Position numbers and translations under genes: made by a program
Part shown: piece after piece, positions 12,190 through 23,066 of the stretch
Layout: every line of letters starts with the position of its first letter
How positions within the stretch are numbered: the first letter of the stretch is position 1
Notes under the pieces: generated by a model
Told to the model about the DNA's origin: nothing
Seen by the model: the letters and a program-made list of their open reading frames with translations, nothing else
Database searches by the model: none
From: Cryptomeria japonica
Lineage: Eukaryota > Streptophyta > Pinopsida > Cupressales > Cupressaceae
Direction: 5' to 3'
Assembly (NCBI RefSeq): GCF_030272615.1
Contig: NC_081407.1
Coordinates: 318,088,456 to 318,152,455 of the forward strand
DNA length: 64,000 nucleotides

Positions 12190-13320
12190 TAAATAATTGT
12201 ACCATTGAAAAATGTATATTTTATTTTTTTTAATTTGTTTTCATTAAGTTTATTCTAAGGTAATGATTGATGAATAATTGATCTATTTCAATGTAAATGT
12301 TAATAAATAATTTATATTTCACATGATTTCAATTACATGTATATATTTATAAGGACTAATCTTGATTCTTAATTTATCTATTCATTGTTTTAACTCAATT
12401 TATCTATTTACAAGGACTAGTCTTAATTATAGACAACACCTCTTTTTTAGATATTGATCTAAAAATCAAGGTGAATAGGTTCTAGACATTAATTTATTTG
12501 CTATTATTTTTGTGTGTATGGTTCAAATCCATAGAAGGGTAGATTATTTATATGGGCACAAAACTAAACTAGAACATTAGATATGAAGTTCAATGATATA
12601 AGGTTGTTCATCTAGCATCTTTTAGGGTTTAATAAATTTATAAATTTATCAGTGATGGGTTATCACAAGGGATATTCATCACGCTTAGAGATAAGTATTA
12701 TTGTTTTTATTTGTTTAAACTTTGTGCATTTATTTTAGTAGAAACTAATCATTCCCAACTCATTAAGTTTAGGGTTAACTGATTAATTATTTACCTAATA
12801 TTAATATAAAATATGATCATTTATTTTTCTTTTCATTTTGATAAATTCATCGAATCCCACAACCCCTTAGGTATTTCCCTTATGGCTTTATTTTTTTATT
12901 TTTGGATTTATTTTGTAGGTCGAAGACTATAGGATTTTTTGAGATTTATATCAATGTCATCTCTCTTGTTTCATTTCTTTGTTCATGTATTAAGTTTATT
13001 CCAAAGTATCATCATTAGATCATACTTACAAATTATATTAGTAAGAATGGTTTGGATAATGAGGCACACTTGGACAATTAGATAAGCAAGTTTTTTTTTC
13101 TTGCATAGTTATTTTCTCAATAGATTCCCATCTTATGTAGCGTTGCTTCTTGTACATAGTTGGTTGATGCTCTTTCCAAGTTATTGATTGATAAACACTT
13201 TGATTTAAATATTTTTCATGACATTGATCCTCAATTGAGCCCTTCAATCTCTTTACATAGTCTATCTTCCCCCCTTCTTGTGATACAACTCAAAAAATGT
13301 TTTTATTAAACTTAAGCTAA
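12190..13320. other. Unassigned AT-rich region
   Basis: No gene, LTR edge or RNA is supported. It could be the decayed 5' end of the Copia element at 8.9-12.2 kb, since Gag N-terminus and LTR would be expected here, but nothing diagnostic is visible. Confidence 0.4.
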
Positions 13321-13323
13321 TTA

Positions 13324-13527
13324 TTAATACCACGATGAATATTAAGATATTATTATTTTCAACTATTAATTTATGTTATACGTATAATAGCATTCTAGTG
13401 TGATTTTTCTTTGTATGTTAATTATTTTGTATTATATTGATTTGTTGTAGATTTGATTATTTAGGAAAAAATTTTGATTAATCATAAATGTTTAATTTTA
13501 TTTTATAAAAAAATTAATCCTTGTGTT
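13324..13527. repeat. Old dispersed repeat, left half of interrupted copy
   Basis: Left portion of the repeat also found at 2692-2945. It continues at 16444-16505. The interruption is LINE A, and the 12-bp word AATCCTTGTGTT occurs on both sides (13516-13527 and 16444-16455) but only once in the uninterrupted copy near 2882. Confidence 0.65.
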
Positions 13528-13771
13528 TTGATTAAGTAAAAACAGGTTTTTGAAAGGAACCCAAACCTTTTACATATCAGGAAATAGAAAAAGCATTCCA
13601 GCAGATAAATACCGTGCCTAATCACCTAAACAAAAATAATTCCCAACCAAAACAACAACGGAACTCAAAACACATAGAGCCACAGAAAGACAACAAAAGG
13701 ATAGCAAAAGGACAACACAAAGACAAAGATAGAGACTGAGACAGCTACATATTTTTCACAATGTCTTTTGC

Positions 13772-14101
13772 TTAAACCACCATCTGCTTCATGTTGTCTA
13801 CAGAGGTCTTCAATTCATCCAGCTCTCGTCCCTTGATATCACCCTGATTCCTAGTGTTGGCCCTAGTTCTCTTCTCATGACCTTTTTTCTCCATCTGGTC
13901 CTTGTCACCCTCCTTGTCTTTAATGTTATCAAATCTATTAATCAAAATATTCATATTATCCACAGAGGCCTTAAGAACCTGGAAATTTTGTTCAGCTATC
14001 CTCTTCACAGTAGATTCCATCTTGTCGACTCTATTGACCAGGTTGTTCATTTTCAGCCCATTTGCCTCTCTAATCACTTCCATTTCAAGGAGGAAAAGCA
14101 T
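13772..14101 (-). CDS. LINE A downstream coiled-coil ORF
   Basis: 109 codons lying 3' of RNase H and inside the element, since the target duplication is farther out. The sequence is heptad-rich (NNLVNRVDKMESTVKRIAEQ and LKASVDNMNILINRFDNI) and predicted to be coiled coil. It then has a basic segment, KKGHEKRTRANTRNQ, and a final LDELKTSVDNMKQMVV. LINE B and LINE C have comparable coiled-coil ORFs in the same place, including the basic KRT.AN / TRTRSRNQ segment. Start by TAATG overlap is inferred. No catalytic motif is seen. It might act as a nucleic-acid chaperone like LINE ORF1 proteins, but the position is unusual. Confidence 0.55.
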   Translation of the reverse strand: MLFLLEMEVIREANGLKMNNLVNRVDKMESTVKRIAEQNFQVLKASVDNMNILINRFDNIKDKEGDKDQMEKKGHEKRTRANTRNQGDIKGRELDELKTSVDNMKQMVV

Positions 14102-14598
14102 TAGGGAATATGATTAATGATGCCACATTGCCTCATCTGGATACGGTCTAGTTCGAGCAAGGATTTTGCCTCACATGCAATTTTTCCTTCCCCATTAATG
14201 GTAATGATTTTCTCAGATAGGCAGGTCAGGTTGGCTGCCCAGTCAGCACACGAGTTAGCTTCCCTGTAAACATGTGTGAAAACACACATATCGAAGGTTT
14301 CACTTATTTCCTTCGCAACTTTAATACCATTATTTATAGACCAAGAGGGCAGGAACACTTTATTCAAACAATTTATGATGTCCAAAGAGTCTCCTTCACA
14401 CCATACTCTAGTACAGTTGGCTTCCTTTGCTAGAACCATCCCATGATAAGATGCCATGGCCTCAGCAACATGATTAGTTTGACTACCAATAGGGATACAT
14501 TTAATGGTTTTGCATTTTCCCCATTCATCGCTTAAAACCACTCCACACCCTGCATTACCAGGGTTACCCTTTGAGGTGCCATCGAAGTTGATTTTCAT
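14101..14598 (-). pseudogene. LINE RNase H domain (uninterrupted)
   Basis: 165 codons without interruption. It starts MKINFDGTSKGNPGNAG, with the first catalytic Asp. The other conserved acidic residues are visible as VAEAMA (Glu), CEGDSLDI (Asp) and REANSCADWAANL (Asp), so the four-residue RNase H active site is intact. In the element it would remove RNA from the cDNA hybrid. The stop codon overlaps the next possible start as TAATG at 14103-14099, where a coiled-coil ORF begins. The preceding ORF2 parts are broken, so activity is unlikely despite the intact domain. Confidence 0.85.
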
Positions 14599-14889
14599 CT
14601 AGCCATGAGGAGGGCTTTCCCATTTCACACCTTCCCTTGGATTAGCCTGAAAGATGTCACTTCCCTTTAGTCTCTAATTCTTGAAAATAACATAATCCTC
14701 CTGATCTTTGGGGTTGGTTGTTCCACCCATGATATTGATATTCTCCACTATATTTCGTTTGATTTTTTCAAAAATTGTTTGAGACTTAGAAGCCTTCTCT
14801 CTGAACACTCTCTCATTTCTCTCTTTCCATATTCCCCAGCAAATATGAGGTAAGGCCAGTCTCCATAACTGAATTATAGACTTATTCCT

Positions 14890-15186
14890 TTAGGGGTAAT
14901 GCCATGCATTGAAAACCTCTTGGACAGATTCCAGAAAGACCCAACTGAAATTGAAGTAATCCAGACATATTGCCCAAATGTCAGTAGAGAATGGACAGTG
15001 GAAGAACAAGTGGTTAATGGATTCCTCATTCTGCATACAAAGAAGACAAACACTAAGCATGCAGAATCCTCTAATTTTGAGGTTATCAATAGTCAAAATT
15101 TTATTTTGCAGGCCAGTCCAAAAGAAAATATTAATTTTGGGAATTAGGCCTTTCACCCAAGCCTTAGCCCAACAAGGACTCTCCAA
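14890..15186 (-). pseudogene. LINE zinc-finger (reverse-transcriptase-associated) domain
   Basis: A 98-codon open segment with W...PKINIFFW..L..KILT.DNL..RG at its start and CLLCMQNEESINHLFFHCPF..DIW in the middle. This is the pattern of the plant LINE domain placed between reverse transcriptase thumb and RNase H, with a C-x2-C...H-x4-C set of metal ligands. It is in a different frame from the preceding segment, so the polyprotein is broken. The domain is thought to help bind template RNA. Confidence 0.8.
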
Positions 15187-15225
15187 ATTAGAAAATTGTT
15201 GATTATATAAAAAGGCAACAGAGAA

Positions 15226-16443
15226 TTAAATACCATTTGTTGTAAGTTTCCAGATTACCTGGTCATCATTATCCACCACCACCATGGAATTCATAATTTT
15301 GTTCAGATTGCCAAGGGAGAGATCAACAAGGGATAAATCCTTCCATTGTCCATCATTCCAGTAGTCACTCACCATAGTGCCATATTTATCCTTACATTGA
15401 TTCTGAAATTTGCACCAATCAGGGTTGTCACTCAATGAGGCATCAAGCAACCAAGAGTCTTCCTAGAATTTAATGAGATTACCTTTCCCCACCTTCCATT
15501 TCACACCTTTAGCAATTAGATCTCTAGTTCTTGTAACATTTTTCTAGATATTAGAGCCAATCGGGATATCTTCAGCATTGAGGAAACTTTGAAGGGTAGG
15601 AAATTGTCTTTTATACTTATTGTCCCAAATCAATTTCCATTCTCCCTGAGTGTTATAACCTCTCCATATCTACTTGGCCATGAGAAACTCATTCATGTAT
15701 CTGATTCTTCTAAGGCCAAGACCTCCCTTTCTTATAGGTTTACAAACCTTATCCCACACAATCAGATTTATTCTCTTCTTTTCCTCTACCCCTGTCCACA
15801 GAAAAGCTCTCTGAATTTTTTCAATAGCCTTTGCAAACTTGGCAGAAATTCTAAAAAGGCTGATGGCATAAAGAGGAATACTCTGAAGAGTAGATTTCAA
15901 AAGTTGGACCTTACCAGCTTGGCTGAGCAGGGAGCCTTTCCATCCAGCTAAGTTCCTGTGAAATTTATCCACAAGAGCTCCCCAGAAAGTATCAAGACGG
16001 ACTTGACAAAGAGGGAGCCCAAGATAAGAAGCAGAAAGATTCCCCAAATGGCATCCCAAGATGTTACTAATTTTTATGTCTTCTTTCCAGAGTGTTGATA
16101 AAATAGACAAAACTTTTAGACTAGTTTATCAATTGACCGGTAGTTGTCCCATAATAGACCAAAGCTTTCTTTAAGCTCCTTGAATCTTTAACTGAAGCAT
16201 TCCCCATTATAATAGAGTCATCCACAAATTGTTGATGGGAGAAAACTTGGTCCTCCGATGAAGGTTTTAGCCCACAAAATTCTCTCTTCTCAACAAGTTT
16301 ACCTATAAGTCTTCCCAAACATTTTGCCATGATAATGAAAAGAACTGGGGATGGAGGATCCCCCTGTCCAAGACCCCTTGAGAATTTGAAAAAGGGGGAT
16401 GGAGACCCATTGATTAAAATAGAAAAAGGTAGTAGAGGATACC
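15226..16443 (-). pseudogene. LINE reverse transcriptase, 5'-truncated and frameshifted
   Basis: The first segment (16443-16121) contains FSRGLGQGDPPSPVLFIIM, the LINE motif that follows the palm, then QQFVDDSIIM (about 16230-16200), the FADD-type catalytic box with both aspartates present. After a stop and frame change, 16110-15670 continues with ASYLGLPL, FHRNLAGWKGSLLSQAGK and GGLGLRRIRYMNEFLMAK, which are typical thumb-region motifs. A further segment at 15450-15226 is less conserved. The missing fingers and endonuclease domain mean it cannot transpose on its own. Confidence 0.85.
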
Positions 16444-16505
16444 AATCCTTGTGTTGTTTAGGTTCTTCATTGGTATTTTTTATTTTAAAAGATAGAGGGT
16501 ATATA
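16444..16505. repeat. Old dispersed repeat, right end of interrupted copy
   Basis: Continues the repeat broken by LINE A, from 'aatccttgtgttgtttagg' to 'gagggtatat', matching 2882-2945. Homology stops about 12 bp before the LTR that starts at 16518. Confidence 0.6.
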
Positions 16506-16517
16506 GAAGGACAATAA

Positions 16518-18073
16518 TGTTGTTGAACACACCACAAGACTGAGAGGGGTGGCAAGGGGAGGGAGAGGGGGTGAATCAATCTGGACCTCAAAATACTTCA
16601 CTTTTGATCCATTAAACTTAAAACAATAATTAACTTATTATTGCAATTATGAAACATGAAAGCACAAAGCACAACAATCATACGAATATTAGATTTATGT
16701 GGAAAACCCTAAACAAGAAAAATTCACAGTGAGAATATTCTTATAATATGAATAAATGATTACAATGTTTAGGCTCAGGGCCAAGGAGTTCACTATCCCT
16801 TAATGGAATTGTAAGACTAAGGCACACACAATCTTAGGGAAAGATACAAAGGGTTGAATAGATTGTCAAAAGGAACATACCTTTCGAAAAGTGCAATGGA
16901 TCAATGAGTTGAAATGAACAAGATCTCCTAATTGTGAAATTGTCCTTAAATCATTATGTCAAGTGACCAATATCATGACAAACACATCTAATCTCGAACA
17001 CTGTCTCAAAGCTCTTTACAAACTATATTTCACACTTAAATTGTACCAAATATACTTGCAGGCCATTCATACCCACTTCACATCAATCCACATACACCCC
17101 ATCCTCAAATCACGCATCTGCATTCCTGTATATACAAGAATTCATTGAAACCTTAGTTGAGGGTTGACCACAAATAGAATAAATAATATTACATAAATTT
17201 GTCCACCTGAAGTTATAACATCCATTGTAGTCCATTCTATAAGATAAAGGGGACCTAAAAACATCACAACATCTCCTTTTCAAATGATTCCAATTAGCCA
17301 CACATGCTAACACATCCTCCAAGGTCGACATCAAATGAAACACATAGATAAATAATGTAGCATGCTAACCAGTTGGCCCAAAACATCCTCCAATATACAA
17401 AATTCAATGTGGATATATAAACACTAAGGTGAGATCCATATCAATATCCAAATTGAACCATACAAGCATGTCAAGAGTAAAAAGGCATGATCCAAATAAG
17501 ATACACTATTACAACCAGTTGGAAGCTAGACCAATTGACAACACAAAACTCAAAACACCATAACTTCTGTTGCTAATCAAACCATCACTAGAAAACTAAG
17601 CTAGAACACTACACTAACCAAATCAACATATCTTGCAAGCCTCACAATTTAAAACCTCGTATCAGATAACCACCAAGCACTCTTTGGACTAGTTTTGATA
17701 GACACCCCATTGTTAGAAACAATAACAACTTTAGAACTCAACCAATTTTTTAATAGATGACCTGTAAACTTGATAGTGCAATATAAATAGATCATAAACA
17801 TTATACCTAGAACCATATTATACAATCTTCAAATGCCAAAGTATCACAAAGTATTCTTCTATTGGGACATTAAAAACTCTTTCCTACATACTGCAAATTC
17901 CACTACACCAATCTTCTAGTTTCACCTCATACTTACTCAATATCACTACCAAACCACACAACAACATCAAAAAATTCATTTATGGACCATCTTCAATACA
18001 TAATAATATCAATGACAACACTAGATAGGTTGATATGAATGACATCACAACAAAACAACTCAAGTTTCTAACA
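16518..18073 (-). mobile_element. 3' LTR of Copia element 2
   Basis: On the minus strand it begins TGTTAGAAACTTGAG at 18073 and ends TTCAACAACA at 16518, giving inverted ends TGTT...AACA. It is preceded by a polypurine tract, AAAGGGGGAGAA. Near its 3' end is 'ttcaccccctctccctcc', a C-rich block common near the end of plant Copia LTRs; the same block is seen in the LTR at 57 kb. About 1556 bp. The 5' LTR and target duplication are not in the window. Confidence 0.7.
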
Positions 18074-18086
18074 TTCTCCCCCTTTG
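18074..18086 (-). other. Polypurine tract of Copia element 2
   Basis: On the minus strand 'GTCATTG...CAAAGGGGGAGAA' runs straight into the LTR start TGTTAGAAAC. 'Catcaatgacaaagggggag' is a familiar sequence immediately upstream of Copia 3' LTRs in plants. It would prime plus-strand cDNA synthesis. Confidence 0.75.
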
Positions 18087-19297
18087 TCATTGATGGCAAC
18101 ATATGTACCACCAACAACAAAGAAAATTGAACTCGTGACTAATCTCTCTACTAATATATATTTCTCTCCACCTTTGATATCAATGATAAATGACACTCTA
18201 GTAAACTATCTCCCCCTTTCTAATAAGCTTTGATAACTGCAATGCTCACTACTCCCCCTGAAAGCATCCACCACATCAATCTAGGAGAAAAAGATGAACT
18301 TTAGAACTTCCCCTGAATAGATACACCATTTGAATGCATCTAGTTTAAAAGAGGGGGAATAACTCCCAATTTCTATGAAGGATACTCAAAGGTATCCTTC
18401 GCCAAATCCATAGTAATTATATTTGCAATGTGTTCTTTAATAGGTACATACTCCAATCTAATCTCCTTTTCTACAACTTCTCTCTTAGGAAATGATACTT
18501 GATTGCAATGTGTTTAGTCAATTAATGCATTAAAAGATTCTTTGAAATATTAATACCGCTTGTATAATCACAAGTAAAAGGAACTGCCTCACCATACTTC
18601 ACCTTGATATCTGTAAGAGTTTGCTCCATCCACATAAATTGAGTACAACAAGATGTTGCTACAATATATTCTAATCTTGCAATAGATAATGAAACTGAAT
18701 CTCATTTCTTACTCAACGAAGAGACCAATGTGTCTCCCAAGAAAAATGCACCACCACTTGTACTTCTATTGCCATTAGCACATCTGGCCCAAGTAGCATC
18801 TGTATATGATTTCAAAGTGAAATCATCATCCTTCTTATACCATAATCCATAGTTTAGAGTCCCTCTAAAATATATGAATATCCTTTTCACTACTTGATCA
18901 TGAGATTGCTTAGGATTAGCTTGATATATGGTATCCAAACAAAAAACCTACATAATATTTGGTCTTGAAGTAGTCAAATACAATAATCCTCCAATCATAG
19001 ATCTATAATAAATTGATCAAAATTCAAAGATCCATCATCATTTCTTAACTTACAACCAATAGCCAAAATGTTGCAACTGGTCTAGAATTCTCCACCCCAA
19101 ACTTCTTCAACATCTCCTTTATATACTTGGTCTAAGAAATAAAAAATACCTTTTTTTATGATTGAGTGACTTGAAGACCAAGGAAAAATGACATCTCACC
19201 TATTACAGACATCTCAAATTTCTTTTGCATCTCTTTTGTAAACTTCCTACATGCATTATCATCTCGTCCAAATAAGATATCATCAATACACAACAAC

Positions 19298-19312
19298 AAT
19301 CAATACTTTATC
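19298..19312. repeat. SINE target-site duplication, left
   Basis: AATCAATACTTTATC, identical to 19497-19511. It encodes DKVLI-type Copia sequence on the minus strand, so the duplicated bases belong to the older element. Confidence 0.9.
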
Positions 19313-19496
19313 TCAAGTTGGGGGCCTAGCTCAATTGGTGAGAGCTTCTAATTGTAACTACTCTCCCCCCAGCCCACATGGTACCAAAGGATGTTTCGCA
19401 CCAGTGTCACTTGTCACATTAAAAAATTTATTCAACAAACTATAATTCATAGGGGGTGCTATATACCCAATTCCTACAGTTTAAAAATTAAAAAAA
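19313..19496 (+). mobile_element. tRNA-derived SINE inserted in Copia reverse transcriptase
   Basis: A 184-bp insertion flanked by a perfect 15-bp direct repeat AATCAATACTTTATC (19298-19312 and 19497-19511). It starts with a tRNA-like head: GGGGGCC-TA-GCTC-AATTGGTGA-GAGC (from about 19320), a complete acceptor 5' strand and D-arm that includes the polymerase III A box TAGCTCAATTGG (19327-19338). The anticodon arm is degenerate and the B box is only weakly visible near 19392. The tail is A-rich ('ttaaaaattaaaaaaaa'). Length, head, tail and target duplication are the hallmarks of a SINE mobilised by LINE machinery. Removing it rejoins the Copia frame GDKVLI|VVVY. Confidence 0.85.
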
Positions 19497-19511
19497 AATC
19501 AATACTTTATC
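19497..19511. repeat. SINE target-site duplication, right
   Basis: AATCAATACTTTATC, identical to 19298-19312 and directly after the SINE A-rich tail. Confidence 0.9.
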
Positions 19512-20372
19512 ACCTTCAAATTTGAAAAAAAGCTTACTATTTGTAGTACCTTTTCTGAAATTTTGCTGCAAAAAATACCTATCCAACATTGCATACCAAG
19601 CTATATGAGCTTGCTTGAGTCCATAAACTATCTTTTTGAATCTATAAATCATGTCTAGATCTTTTGATAGCTTGAATCCACCGGACATCCAATTGTTCAA
19701 TGTATGCTTCTTCTTCAAGTTCTACATTCAATAATACTTACTTGACATCCATTTGATATACTTTAAAGTTTCTGTAAGAAGAAAATACAAGAAACATCCT
19801 TATATCCTCCATGTTTATAACCACAAAAAAAATTTCATCAAAATTTATGTCTTTAGTATGTGAATAACCCTTACATGCCAATATTACCTTGTTCCTCGCG
19901 ACTTCCATTTTCATTCATCTTGTTCCAGAATACCCACTTAGATCCTATAACATTCTTATCCACCAATCTAGGTATTAGTTCCCATGTTTGATTCTTCTCT
20001 ATCTGAGGCTCCTCTTCCATTGCCTTAATCCATCTTTTATCCTTATCCTTGATAGATTCTACATAGGTATTTGGTTCCACCTGTGATAAGAAACAATAGT
20101 TTGCTTATTTATCAAGTTTCTACAAATCTTCTCCTTGTCTAAACTCCTTTATTCTTGTCTCCAATGATCTATTCCTTTGAGTGATTCTTTCGCACATAAT
20201 TTTTTAGTTCCTTAGGAGTCCTTTCAAGTTTCTTTTCTTCTACACTTTTCTCTTCTTTCTCTTCTAGAAAAACCTTCTCTTCTACAGCCACTAAAACAAC
20301 TTATTTCTTAGTCTCGGATTTAGGTATAGTCTTAGTCTTATTCCATTCTTCACTAACTTTGATATTTTTACT

Positions 20373-22781
20373 TGTAGCATCCTAAATTGTACTCCCTTAC
20401 AATTTTTATCACATTTGGGTCCATGCCTTAGTCTTTATGCCCCTAGGCATGATGAGGACCTAATTTTGCTCATATCATGCAAATATGACTTCACCTTGGC
20501 ATTATGCACCATCCTAGCCCTTCGTCATGGCCCCTAAATTGGGTAGGACTAGGGTGTGGAGCCTTGGTCCCTGATAGGACTTGGGTACCACGCCTTGGTC
20601 CCCCCAATTAGGGCTTAACTTTGAGCCCCTTTGTCTTTTTGAAATTTGAGCGAGAAACCTAGCCCCATGTCGGCCCATGTTGGAAAATTAATATGTTTTT
20701 CGACTAGCAAGTATAAAAGGAGGCTTTCCCCTCTCATTTGGAAATCAACACACATGAAATTGAATTTGGCTTCAATAAAATCAAACATTCAAATCAACTG
20801 AGCAAGTAATAAGTCTTCCTTCAAGCACAGGAACAACAATAAGATCAAGATTCAAGCATTGGAGTTCATATTCATGTTTTGCGTTGTTGAAGACTTCATG
20901 AAACCCTAATTCCATGTTGAGAAAAACAAAAATTCACAAGGAGATTTATCATTTATTTTTTCAATCATTATTAGCGTCTCCCTCAAAAGGAGAATATTTC
21001 CATTACTGTAATTTATTTATCTTTCATTTCTATTTCATGGTTAATTCAAAAAATTGGGTTTTGACTTAGGCAAACCCCTATTCCTAACTTATTTCCCCTT
21101 ATTTTTGTGTGTAAGAAATAGGTGTGGAGCTACTATCTTTAGAATAAGCACTATTTATAGTAACAAATCAATCCCCCTTTGGAGTGCGAAATGTTCAGAG
21201 GACCAAGGCATGGGCAAAATGGTCCCGAATTTTTAGGAGACCTTTTAGGGAACAAGCCCGAATCAACTTACATTGTTCAGATCCAAGTTCGTGGCTCAAT
21301 CCTGTGACTATAGCTTAGTGTTTCTATATTTTTACCTTCATTTTCAGCACTTTTACTCTAATTTCAGGAATTCAACTCAAAAAAGAGGATTATCCTCAAA
21401 AACCCCAATCCAATTAGAATTCTTAGTCCTAATCCTTTTTGGTTCGTGACTAGATCTATTGGATTGGAACCCTCTTTTGAATGTAATGGTCTTGAGTCAT
21501 AAAATTAGTGGTCCCTATTACCAAATTGCATTGTACTTCTACAAACTACAAATTAAGGTCCCGAAACACTAAATTGCTAGAAAAAGCAAAAAAAACTCAG
21601 AGGACTAGGGCATTGGGCATCATGATCCGAGAAGACTGGGGCCTTTCTCTAAATATGGACTTGTGCATGTGAACTTTGTCTTCTCCAAAGTCCGCAGCTC
21701 CGCTAGAATTCTATAAATGTACCTACAAGATGGAAAATGGTGTATCGATGGCTATATAGGGTTTTATCTTAGTCAAACCCCTTGTTTTGGTGATTTCCAC
21801 CTTCAATATTGTATTGAAAATTTGTGTGCAAGAACCTTATGTGTGTATAAGATCCTAAATGTGCTGAAATGCAAGAATTAGAGTTCTATCCTATGATATG
21901 AGCATAAAACCCTAAATGAGCATAATGTAAATGAAAATGCTTCAAATCACAAATGCAATAATGGATCTAAAGAAATAATGTAGATTTGAAAATAAGTGTT
22001 ATGGAACTCATATAAAGATATGAAAATAACATGAAACCATACCAAACCCTAAGGAAGAGGTGCAAGCCAATGAACAATCGGTGATATCCTATTATTATTC
22101 AATATCTTCAAAACATCAATTGATGTTGATAATGGTTGATGAGTAATTGATGAATGCTTGATTTGTAGATTGAAGACTCCACATAACATGTACTTTCACT
22201 TCATAAGAGGCTCCTTCAATTGCTTGTAGATGGATCCTTCAAATGATGAAAGGAAAGGCTATATGTATGAAACCCTAACTTTGTTTTTTATTAGAGGCCC
22301 ACCTAGAAATGATATAATTTAACACCAAGTCAGATTTAAACATTATAATACCATCAAAACATGATCCCAAAATTTGGGGAGAAAAAGTCGAGACCATGGT
22401 GGATCACCATGGTCTGATCAACTTTTTCCCAAATTTTTAGGGATGTGAGGTATCTTAATTATAAAGTCAACCTGAGGTGGATGCAACAATTCAAGAAATT
22501 TAGATATGCAAAATCGGGCCCTAAAAGTTGAAATATGACATAATTAGGGCTTATGATAAGTTAATTAATTGAAAGAATAAAATAAAAAGGGGCACACTTA
22601 GAATTAAGGGCCCAATTTTATGATGTGTAGAGGGATGAAAGAGGACTTTATATTTAATTTAATTAATTAATTAAAAACTTAAAAGAAAATTAAAATGTAA
22701 TATGCAACACACTAAGGTGGGCACTAACCTAATCATGGAATTGTACCACCCAATTAAGGGTGTAAAATTTATGACACTACA
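20373..22781 (+). mobile_element. Lone LTR related to the gag-only element
   Basis: Begins TGTAGCATCCTAAATTGTAC and ends GACACTACA. The start aligns with the start of the LTRs of the 36.3-44.3 kb element (TGTAGCGTCCTAAAATTGTG on the minus strand), so the family is the same but the orientation is opposite. A TATA box (TATAAAA, 20712-20718) is followed by 'ccctctcatttgg', as in that element ('CCTCTCTCATTTGG'). Palindrome-like GGACC...GGTCC words occur at 21200-21225, 21602-21628 and, as a perfect 11-bp stem, at 22391-22415. The flanks (ttact / gctgc) do not match, so it is not a simple solo LTR. Confidence 0.65.
20712..20718 (+). promoter_or_regulatory. LTR TATA box
   Basis: TATAAAA upstream of 'ggaggctttcccctctcattt'. 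The equivalent box in the two LTRs of the 36-44 kb element is TATATAAA followed by a similar CT-rich leader, which supports it as the start region of LTR transcription. Confidence 0.5.
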
Positions 22782-23066
22782 GCTGCATTGAGATATACCA
22801 TTACCACAGGGGCCCAAAGACAACAAAAAACCAATAAAAATCTAAAAACAAGGAAAGAGATAGTAGAAATAAAGAAACTAGTATATGTTTTTAAGGGCCT
22901 CTGCGGCTTCAAGTTCCAACTAAGTCATATTAAGGGCAATCTTCTTCAGCTCCTGAATATCTTGGTTGCTAGTTTTCTTCTTCAGGTTAGCTTTGGTTCT
23001 CTTGCAAGGCCCCACCATTTTCTCTGGCTTTTTATCCAACGTATCCACATCCACTGTAGATCCTTC

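Larger units (their letters stand above)
13528..16443 (-). mobile_element. LINE A: 5'-truncated RNase H LINE with target duplication
   Basis: A 2.9-kb minus-strand non-LTR element bounded by the 12-bp direct repeat AATCCTTGTGTT. Its 5' end lies inside the reverse transcriptase, the usual result of incomplete target-primed reverse transcription. Domains in order are reverse transcriptase fingers/palm, thumb, zinc-finger reverse-transcriptase-associated domain, RNase H, then a coiled-coil ORF and 3' UTR. The 3' end (left edge) reads ACTTAATCAA before the duplication, similar to ACTTAATAAAAAA at the end of LINE C. RNase H after reverse transcriptase is a known feature of some plant LINEs. Confidence 0.85.
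18370..20370 (-). pseudogene. Copia element 2 reverse transcriptase and RNase H, broken and SINE-interrupted
   Basis: From right to left on the minus strand: linker (about 20370-20100), RT N-terminus with WIKAMEEEPQIEKNQTWEL and SKWVF (20080-19900), YRFKKIVYGLKQAHIAWY (19660-19600), FKFEGDKVLI (up to 19500), then a SINE (19496-19313). Past the SINE the RT resumes with VVVY and, one frame over, DDILFG and MSFFLGLQVTQ (about 19310-19170). RNase H follows with GTLNYGLWYKK, YTDATWARCANGNRSTSGG (18860-18760) and, in another frame, ISKNLLMH..TKHIAI (about 18530). The order and motifs are clear Ty1/Copia. Stops, a frameshift at the YxDD box and the SINE make it non-functional. Confidence 0.85.

Noticed and set aside
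19320-19400. Possible functional tRNA gene
   Set aside because: Acceptor 5' strand and D-arm are good, but anticodon and T arms do not fold and the piece lies inside a SINE with a target duplication.
19251-19445. Plus-strand ORF containing GGLAQLVRAS
   Set aside because: That peptide is the familiar translation of a tRNA D-arm. The DNA is the SINE head, not a protein gene.
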